Below are positions 1 to 7,484 of a DNA stretch of 15,000 bases, piece by piece. Source of the stretch: Cyclospora cayetanensis (lineage: Eukaryota > Apicomplexa > Conoidasida > Eucoccidiorida > Eimeriidae). The position numbers and the translations under genes were made by a program. Below the pieces are notes generated by a model. That model was given only the letters and a program-made list of their open reading frames with translations, was not told the origin of the DNA and searched no databases. The stretch lies in assembly GCF_002999335.1 (NCBI RefSeq), contig NW_020312299.1, positions 1 through 15,000 on the forward strand, read 5' to 3'. Each line of letters opens with the position of its first letter. The first letter of the stretch is position 1.

Positions 1-355
1 TGCTATTATTGTTGTTTTTGTTGCTGCTATTATTGTTGTTTTTGTTGCTGCTATTATTGTTGTTTTTGTTGCTGCTATTATTGTTGTTTTTGTTGCTGCT
101 ATTATTGTTGTTTTTGTTGCTGCTATTGTTGTTGTTTTTGTTGCTGCTATTGTTGTTGTTTTTGTTGCTGCTATTATTGTTGTTTTTGTTGCTGCTATTA
201 TTGTTGTTTTTGTTGCTGCTATTGTTGTTGTTTTTGTTGCTGCTATTATTGTTGTTTTTGTTGCTGCTATTATTGTTGTTTTTGTTGCTGCTATTATTGT
301 TGTTTTTGTTGCTGCTATTATTGTTGCTGCTGCTGCCATTATTGTTGCTGCTGCC
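1..355. repeat. 24-bp minisatellite, about 13 copies
   Basis: The sequence repeats a 24-bp unit (gctgctattattgttgtttt plus tgtt) from the left edge to about 320, then decays into gctgctgc triplets up to 355. A few copies carry a TTG in place of TTA (near 124, 148 and 220); otherwise copies are almost identical. The period is a multiple of three, so one plus frame is open as a repeating Leu7-Phe octapeptide. On the minus strand one frame reads Asn/Lys/Ser-rich, and it could be an exon that runs off the window. Near-identical copies suggest recent expansion. I treat it as a repeat rather than a gene because Leu7-Phe has no flanking ordinary protein sequence. Confidence 0.9.
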
Positions 356-480
356 TCCGGCTTTCGCCAACATGCGTTTTGCCCGATGATGCTCTTGCAG
401 AGGCTTTCTCGGCAATCTATGGGAAGTTTGCTGCATGGCGAAGAGCCCCAGACACCTCAATCCTAAGTGTGCCCCCCCTC

Positions 481-536
481 ACTGCTGCTGCTGCTGCTGC
501 TCACTGCTGCTGCTGCTGCTCACTGCTGCTCTTGCG
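481..536. repeat. CTG/TGC triplet tract
   Basis: Runs of ctgctgctgctgctg are broken twice by ctcact. This tract lies upstream of the chosen ATG of the first gene and would encode Cys or Leu runs, which are unlike the Ala/Gln/Ser runs of the coding parts, so it is taken as 5' non-coding sequence. Confidence 0.7.
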
Positions 537-623
537 GAGGGGTTGGGGGGAAGGGGAGGAAGAAGGCAGCCTTCCTCTCGCTGTAAGCAGCGCTCTCTCC
601 TGGCATCGCTTCTCGTAGAAGCG

Positions 624-2109
624 ATGTCACTGGTGCTGACAGCTCCAAGTGTCTCTGCGCTAACAGCGTCGAGGCAGGCTGCACGATCTCTCAGAGCTGC
701 TGCTGCGGGAATTCTTTTGTACAGCGCAACCTCGCCTTGTCATTTGAGCATGCCAGCAGCCAATCCCTTTCCGCCTTCACTGGAATCGTCAATTTCCAGC
801 AAAGGTGCTGCGCTTGTGCTGCTGCTGCTGCCCCTCATGATGCTGCGAGTATGGGTGCTGCAGGGGATGGTGCTGCTGCAGCCCTTCACGCTGCTGCAAG
901 TGCTGCTGCTGCGACAACTGCTGCGGAGACACTTATTTTTGCCAGTTCCTCGAGCAGCGGTGTTGCTGCACATGTGCGAAAGGCCGCTCGCCTTCGTGGT
1001 GTCTGTGTGTGCTGCAGTCGATGACTCGCCCTTCAACACTTGCAACCTTGCCATGCAGTCCCCTCCCTCCTCCTCGCAGCAGCAGCAGCAGCAGCAGCAG
1101 GCGCTGCTGCTGCGGCAGCGGTCGCAGCATCGCCTCCCCACAGATCTACGTTGGTGTGTTGAGATGCCAAGAGAGTCAGACGAGCAGCAGCAGCAGCAGC
1201 CAGCGCATCACTTTGCTTCCCCTGCGCTTCCACTCGCCAGCCTTTCGCAGCCGCCCACCGTCTCCGCTGCTGCTAATGGTAAGTTCTTTCTCAGGAAATG
1301 TTGAGGATGCCTCTGGTAGTGATTCGGAGCACGAAGCCGTGATTTGCGCTGCTGTCGGTGTGTGGTGGTTCCCTCTGTGATCTCTGTGTGACGTTTGACT
1401 GCTCTTGAGCTCCTTTATTTAAAAGCCTCTGCTCGCTATGCGCACTGCGCTCTGCAGATGCCGAGGTAGCAGTCCGATCGTCTGTAGACGAATGCATGGA
1501 GAGCCGTGAGTACTGTGTTGCTGCTGTTGCTGTTGCTGTTGTTGCTGTTGCTGTTGTTGCTGTTGCTGTTGCTGTTGCTGCGCATCAGGCGAACGAGCTC
1601 ACTATTGCTGCTGTTGCTGCTGCTCCTGCAGGGATAGCCGTTGTGCGGCTGCAGCAGGATCCCCTTGTGGCTTCAGAAAAGCCAGGGGTAAAATCGAAAG
1701 CGTCGCAGCAGTACACGCAAGCGCCGCGAGAGCTGCAGCTGCAGAGGAGAAGAGCTTCTTCCGAAAGCAGCAGCTGCTGCAGCACGACTAGGCAACAGCG
1801 GGATAGGGCGGCAGCGGCAGCCGCTGCACCAGATGGCGGAGAGAAAGCTGCACACACCGCTCCTGCACAGGCAGATTCGACGCTCACGCACTCAGCCGCT
1901 GGCAGCAATCGTCGGCTCAGTAACGACAGCAGCAGCAGTTCTGTAGGCTGCCCTTCACTTCTCGCGTTGCTGAGGAGCAGGAGGCATGCAGCAACTGCGC
2001 GAGGCCACTTGCTGCTGCCGTTTTCTTCGATGAAGAGCAACAGCAACTGGTCGGATAGTAGCAGCACCCCCTTCGCCACTCCACGCTTGGGTGAAAACTT
2101 GAGCACCAC

Positions 2110-2142
<33 letters not shown>

Positions 2143-2659
2143 ACACGGTCCCCAAACAGCAGGGGCTCAAGGATCAGGCGCTGCTGCTGCTGCTGCTGCT
2201 GCTTCTGGTCGTTTATGCCGCTCAGTGCATCAGCTGCCGCTGCAGTACGAGCAGCTGCTGCAGATGCAGCAACAACTTCAGCAGGAGGAAGTCGAAAGGC
2301 GCCAAGAGCAGCAGCAGCAGCAGCGAAGAACAGGCATATCCTCCTGCATGGCCTCGTCCTCCATGAAGGCACTTTTGCTGAAGTGTGGGACGATTGCTTG
2401 CGTCTTGCCTGAAGATGACGAGGAGGAGCTGCAGCGACGCGCGCTCCAGCAGCAGCAGCAGCAGCAATTGCTGCAGCAATCGGAGCAGCAGCAGTTGCAG
2501 CAGCATCAACACCACAAGCAAAACGTGCATCGCAATTCCACGTGCCAGATGCTTTGCACGCCGCAGAAAGCCGCGCACGAGATGCATCTGGCAGAGAAAT
2601 CCCTAGATGGACGGCTAGCGCAGCAGGAGCAACCACAGCTCACCAGCCAGCAGCTCTAG
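624..2659 (+). CDS. Hypothetical low-complexity Gln/Ala/Ser-rich protein, spliced
   Basis: I do not recognise the family. The proposed exons are 624-1278 and 1458-2659, giving about 618 residues. The donor at 1279 is gtaagt and the acceptor ctctgcag ends at 1457; the exon phases match (one base, then two). An alternative adds an intron at 1506-1631 (donor gtgagt, acceptor ctcctgcag), also in phase, which would remove the Val-Ala repeat made by gttgct triplets. Visible features are Gln runs (near 1078-1100, 1183-1199, 2111-2140, 2452-2465), an Ala8 run (2180-2203), Ser runs and a short acidic patch, EDDEEEL, near 2412. The rest is Arg/Ser/Gln-rich with no domain. The start is uncertain: the frame is open back to 435, and ATG 624 avoids the upstream Cys/Leu runs. 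Between 737 and 1024 another frame gives a more typical Ala-rich peptide, so the first exon may be wrong there. The stop at 2657-2659 has no donor nearby. Confidence 0.55.
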
Positions 2660-4285
2660 CCAGCAGCTAGCTCTCCACTCACGGACGGTGGAAACGTCTT
2701 GAGGGTTCTACTGGAGACAAGAACCACAACGACTGGAGAGGCCCTTCTACAGACGCAGCAGCAGCGCGGGAGAAAGCTTGTTCCTTTCTGAGATCTATGC
2801 ATTTTCAATACAGGAAAACTAGGGACGGCGCTCGCGGAAGCATCAGCAGCAGCATCCCCCCCTCCTAGATCGAGGGGATGGGAAGTTGTGTTGGATCCTT
2901 GGCAGGCAGAAAAGAGACCAAGATTTTCTCGGAGAGCGTTTTTAGCATTTGTCTCTAGAATTCAAGGGGTTTGACTTAGGCCACCAGCACAGATCTACGG
3001 AAGCGAACGGCTGTGCACGCTCCTTCGCACTAGCAGTATCCTATATGATTGATGCACACGAAATACTTGTGTGCTCCCGAAACTGCACGCCTACTGGCGC
3101 TGCTTGCTGCGCTGCATTTGCTCATGCGGTGCTCTTAGAGTTGCCACTGCTGTCAAGCGCATCTCGCCAGCGGTGGAAACTCACCAAAGTTTCGCGCAGC
3201 GTGGTTGGCATGACTCGGCACTTGCCAATACCCCGCCTTCCTGCTCCCCCAGGGCGTCTCTGCTCGCCCTGTGGAAGCAGTAGGCTCTTCGCCTGCTCCG
3301 ACAGTTTGCGGTGCGGCATTTAAAAGGTTTAGCGAAGGTGTATGACACCCAGCGTTTTTCTAAGGGCACCATTGTATCTCGTCTGCCCCCGCGGGCAAAG
3401 TTGTGAGATTTTTTTCAGAACTTTGGTATCCCCTACGTTTCGGGGGTAGCCTCGCATTTGGTCACCGCCTTGGAAGCTTAGGGCGGCTCCTGACTCGAAG
3501 CACACTAGAGGCTGGAGTTGGACGGACGGATACAAGTCTGACGGGAGGGCGAATTCCTGCTTGCTTCCCCTCGACCAGATGCAGTTTTTGTCATGATTTA
3601 GGCTGCAGAACAGAGAAAAATGCAAATCGAGGCCTGCTGCTGCGCCGCCTGTTGGCACGCAGAGGCGTCCACCCCTTAGCAGCAAATCGAACCACTCGAA
3701 GCATGGGGCCCTTAAGGCGCTATGCAAACGTACAGGGCGCAACCGTCGCAGAAAACTCCTTGACAGAGCTGCATTTTGAGCATAATGCATATCAAAGCAT
3801 TTAGAGTTTTGAGGTTTGCATGTGTGCTGGTTGCAGCACCACGAGATCTATCCCCTCGCATCTTTAGAGTCTGAAGTTACGTTCATGAGCGCGCCCGTTG
3901 GTGCAGCATGTACCTGGGTGTCCTCCCTGCTGCCGCTACGCAGGCCTCTCTCTCTGAATTATAGAGAAATTTCATTTCTTGGCCCTAAATAATCCCTAGT
4001 TTGCGGTGTCTTTCCTCGCCAGACGCTGCCGAACGCTAGAAACGCCTGCATACGCAGCTCGCGAGACAGTCGAAGCTAGCGTGCAGAGCAGCAGCACCTG
4101 CAGGGGGGTCACCCACCACGGCTGCGACCAGAGCAGGAATACGCTTCATGAGGCCTATTAAGGGGGCGTTTGAGTCTTGGGGGAACCGCTAGAACCACAA
4201 ACCGCTGCTGAAACAGAGGCTTCCACGCGCAGGGTAGCGAACCAGCGGTCACCTCCTCTCGGCAGCAGTCGTCAAGCCAGTTGCA
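2660..4285. other. Gene-poor spacer, no convincing coding sequence
   Basis: I see no RNA gene and no recognisable protein here. The longest open frames are two that overlap on opposite strands (minus 3329-3790, 153 codons; plus 3403-3804, 133 codons). Neither shows a known motif, coding-type repeats or clear splice sites. A short inverted repeat, atcccc...ggggat, lies at about 2856-2881. The stretch lacks the CAG-type triplets seen on both sides. It is probably the 3' flank of the first gene and the 5' flank of the next, and may hold promoter or untranslated exon sequence that cannot be identified by eye. Confidence 0.5.
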
Positions 4286-6141
4286 ATGAGCAGCATCAGC
4301 ATCATCCCCGACGCTGCTGCGGAATTCGACTCGCTGAGAAAGGAGCCTGCAGAAGCAATGCTGAAAAGTCTATCAGCGCCTGCACCACCAGCAACAGTTG
4401 CTGGAACAAGGCAATCGAGACCCTCTGCACCAAACTCCGATTCAGAAAAGAAAATAGATTTGCCAGCGATCCGCGCTCATCCAACCCCCCCAAGAATCTC
4501 AGAGCCGGTATGTGAAACTTCACAACTCCCCTCAAGCTCCAGGGGAAGAGAGGCAGTTCCAACGACAACGCCAGCGAAGTATGTAGAACTTTCAGCTGCA
4601 GAAACACAGCCAAACGCAGCGTCAGGATCTAAAAGCGATGAAGCTGCAGCAGCAGCGATTCATGCAGCCGCCGTACCAACAACTCCGGCAGGTGTTGCAG
4701 CAACTTCCGCTGCAGTGGCAGCGGCAGAGTCGAAGAGCCATGAAGCTGCAGTACCTCCCCCATCAAAAAGTCATGAAGCTGCAGCGGCAGAGTCGAAGAG
4801 CCATGAAGCTGCAGTACCTCCCCCATCAAAAAGTCATGAAGCTGCAGCGGCAGAGTCGAAGAGCCATGAAGCTACAGTACCTCCCCCATCAAAAAGTCAT
4901 GAAGCTGCAGCGGCAGAAAGCACGTCAGAAACAGCCTCAGCGCCAGCGTCAGGTGCAGCAGCAGTTGCTACAAGAACTATGTTGCCAGAAGCATCCACAG
5001 CGGAAGAGCTCGATGCATCAACACCTTCTGCGAAAGCGCACGTCTCCCCAGTGACACCAGATGCAGCAGCAGATGCAGTACCAAATATGGAAACTCAGGG
5101 GAAGGAGGCCAATAGTAGCGAGCAGCAGCCGGAGGAGGAAAGGGAGTCGCAGAAACACCTTTCGATGCAGGATCCGTTGTCGCTGCAACGCGGCTTCTCG
5201 CACTTCATGAATCTTCCCAAGCTCCATGAGAGAAACAAGGGCGAAAGGGGGGCAGACGATGGCACAAGGCGTCGCAGCGGCAGTGTTGTTGGAGAAGGCG
5301 AAGCAGACAGCCGATACAGGCCTAGTAGCAATGGAAGCACTGACACAGAGAGAAAGCAGGAAGAGGGAGACGCGACGAAGCGACTTGCTGACGGGCTGGA
5401 GGATGTTGTGGAGTATATACAGTCGGACGCTGAAAAAGTTGAACTGGTGGTGAGTAGTAGCAGCCGTGGCAGTACTTGCTGCAACTACAGCAACGCACCA
5501 TTCTTTCGGACGGCTCGCTTTCCTTCATGCTGCTGCAAACGCAGCAGGAGACGCTGCTGCAGCAGCAGCAGCTAGCCGTCAACAGCCGCAGCAGCGCCAG
5601 GGGCACAGATGTAGACGCACTGTACGAACAGGATGCGGGCTGTCTGTGTGCACTTGCGATTAGAGTGGAGAGGATGACGCAAGCGAAATTCCCCAAAGGG
5701 ATGGCACTGCAGATGCTGCGCGAACTGGGGAGAAGGGAGCAGAGACAGCCGCCCCTCTCTTATCCGCAGATGCTGCTGCCTCTGCTGTAGCAGCCAGTGC
5801 AACAGCAGATGCAGCAGCAGATGCAACAGCAGATGCAGCAGATGCAGATGCTGGAGCTGCCCCCTCCCAAGGTGAGGTGTGCTGCTGCTCCTGAAGGGCT
5901 TTGTTTGAGAGGTGCATTCTACCGCGCAGAAGCTGTCCGTTCTTCAACAGACTCGGTGATATGACCCCTGCCGTTCGGAAGATTGTGCAGCTGCGGCTAT
6001 GGCGTGCCTTCCGCAGCTCCTGTAGAGACAGCTGCGATGCTGCTGGACGCTGTGCATGAAAGATCGAGAAGCTGCAGCGCCGAGTCGGCAGAAGCCATAC
6101 AAGACTTTCGCTTTGAAGCCCTCGCACCGGTAGCCTTTTAA
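4286..6141 (+). CDS. Low-complexity Ala/Ser/Pro-rich protein, or N-terminal part of the PH/hydrolase gene
   Basis: Proposed exons are 4286-5449, 5664-5871 and 6017-6141 (498 residues). ATG 4286 is the first Met after an in-frame stop at about 4233. Intron 1 has donor gtgagt and acceptor gcgattag (214 nt); intron 2 has donor gtgagg and acceptor ttccgcag (145 nt); phases agree at both. The product is disordered-looking: Ala/Ser/Pro/Thr-rich, with three 21-residue repeats built from SKSHEAA and VPPP (residues 146-208), then a charged stretch and a possible short helix, LEDVVEYIQSDAEKVEL, before the first intron. Exon 2 is an Ala-Asp repeat (SATADAAADATADAADADAG). No signal peptide, membrane segment or known domain is visible. 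It may not end at TAA 6139-6141: a phase-0 donor, gtagcc at 6130, would let it splice into the PH exon at 7485. Exon content is fairly secure; the 3' end is not. Confidence 0.6.
4721..4909 (+). repeat. Three tandem 63-bp coding repeats
   Basis: Copies begin at 4721, 4784 and 4847, with a fourth that breaks off after 4910. The period is exactly 63 bp (21 codons), so the frame is kept. The copies are nearly identical; the third has one visible change, gctaca for gctgca, turning Ala into Thr. Each unit holds two related heptads, SKSHEAA, separated by VPPP, so an older half-unit duplication seems to have come first. Confidence 0.95.
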
Positions 6142-7484
6142 TATTTATGGAGAGCTAGTTGCTCTTCGCCTGTTGTTGATGTTGTGTTGATGGCTGGCCC
6201 TTCTTCCGTCGCAGCCGCATTCTGAATATTGACGCATCGTTTCCGCCGTCCTCTTGTGCAGTGCCCCCTCCGATGCTGTCTTTGTACCTTTCGTGGTACT
6301 CACAAGTCTGTGGAGCGCTTCTTTTTCCAGTGTTTCGGTGTCTCTGCCGGTGAATAATTTGTATTTTCGCGCCGTCTCCGAGTTTTAGTTGAACCGGCAC
6401 TCAAAGGTCGAGATGGAAGGCTGCCGCTCCTCCTTCGTCTCCGCGCAGTCACGCGTTTGAGCTTTCTTTCTTTCTTCGATGGGGGGGCAGTTTTTGGTTC
6501 TAGAGCTTTTGACGGTTTAGCCTTCGGCGCTTGTCGGTCGTGTGTCGTGCCGCTTGCAGCTAGCTGCTTTGTGGCTGCCTCTGTGTAGCTGTGATGACTC
6601 GCTCTGGTGAAAAGTACGCCCTCGCTATACGTCGACTTTTTCTGGGTTTCTTCCTCATGATTATGCTGTATGCGCATGTATCCTCTTCTAGGTGCACGCG
6701 CCGCTGCTCGCAAGGCCTTCCCTTTGTTTGCTCGGTTGTTTGCTTGCTCGCTTGATTGCTTGCTTACTTAATTGCTTGCGTGCTTGCTTGATTGCTTGCT
6801 TAGTTGCTCGCTTGATTGCTTGGTTGATGGCTAACTTGCTTAAATGCTTGGTTGATTGATTGTTTGTTTGCTTGCTTGGTTGGTTGATTGCTTGCATATT
6901 TGGTTTCTGGCTTGCTTGCTTGATTGCTTGCTTAATCGCTTGCTTGCTTGCTCGCTTGATTGGTTGCTTGACTGCTTGGTTGCTTGCTCAATCGCTTGGT
7001 TGCTTGATTGCTTGCTTACCCAATTGCTTGCTTGATTGCTTGCTTAGTTGCTCGCTTGATTGCTTGGTTGATGGCTAACTTGCTTAACTGCTTGGTTGGT
7101 TGCTTGATTGTTTGCTTGTTTGCTTGCTTGGATGATTTCTTGCGTACTTGGTTGCTGGCTTGCTTGCTTGATTGCGTGAATGGTGACTTGCCTAATCGCT
7201 TGGTTGCTTGCTTGACTAATTGCTTGCTTGCTTGATTACTTGCCAGCTTGACTGCTTGGGGCTTGCTCAATCGCCTGATCGTTTGCTTGCTTGCTTAGTT
7301 GCTTGCTTGATTGTTTGTTTGCGCAAGTGCTTCTTTGCGTACTTGCTTGGTTGCTTAACGGCTTGCTCGCCAAATTGCTTCGTTGATTGCGTGCTTGATT
7401 GCTTGCTTTTGCGTGCTTGCTCGCTTGCTTTTGCGTGCTTGCTCGCTTGCTTATGCGTGCCTGCCTTTCTGCCTGCCTGTGCAG
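6142..7484 (+). other. T-rich non-coding stretch, probable large intron
   Basis: This region separates the low-complexity exons from the PH exon. Pyrimidines dominate the plus strand, and it ends in a good acceptor (cctgcctgtgcag, ending at 7484). It contains the TTGC repeat and, at 6594-6755, a 53-residue plus-strand frame with a hydrophobic stretch (LFLGFFLMIMLYAH) that could be a leader exon but has only a weak phase-0 donor, gtatcc. On the minus strand, 6300-6713 is open for 137 codons rich in Arg and Lys, without recognisable motifs. I read the whole as intron or 5' flank of the PH gene. Confidence 0.5.
6717..7480. repeat. TTGC-type tetranucleotide repeat with a higher-order unit of about 245 bp
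   Basis: About 760 bp are made of gcttgcttgattgcttgc variants. Longer blocks recur: the stretch starting tagttgctcgcttgattg occurs at 6801 and again at 7045 (offset 244), ctggcttgcttgcttgattg at 6907 and 7155 (offset 248), and gcttgctcaatcgc at 6982 and 7261 (offset 279). The offset changes by whole or near-whole tetramers, so a segment was duplicated and then drifted by small insertions and deletions. All plus frames give similar Leu/Ile/Ala/Cys peptides and the minus frames Lys/Gln-rich ones; these are by-products of the repeat. Confidence 0.92.

Noticed and set aside
9..389. Plus-strand Leu7-Phe repeat frame as a membrane protein
   Set aside because: It is just one frame of a 24-bp minisatellite, with no ordinary protein sequence around it.
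1917..2636. 239-codon minus-strand frame opposite the poly-Gln gene
   Set aside because: It is shorter than the plus frame, and the plus strand has phase-matched splice sites and the expected Gln and Ser runs. Its Ala-rich runs are the antisense of the CAG tracts.
5450..5490. A 41-nt intron leading into the frame TILSDGSLSFMLLQ
   Set aside because: It is phase-compatible, but the 214-nt intron to 5663 leads into an Ala/Asp/Ser-rich exon matching the preceding protein and continues in phase to a further exon; the 41-nt version ends at a stop at 5790.
6300..6713. 137-codon Arg/Lys-rich minus-strand frame
   Set aside because: It lies in T-rich plus-strand DNA typical of introns here, shows no motif and no splice partners, and is explained by composition.
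6688..7270. Lys/Gln-rich minus-strand frames and Leu/Ile/Cys-rich plus-strand frames in the TTGC repeat
   Set aside because: A tetranucleotide repeat gives the same peptide in every frame; the open frames are by-products of the repeat.
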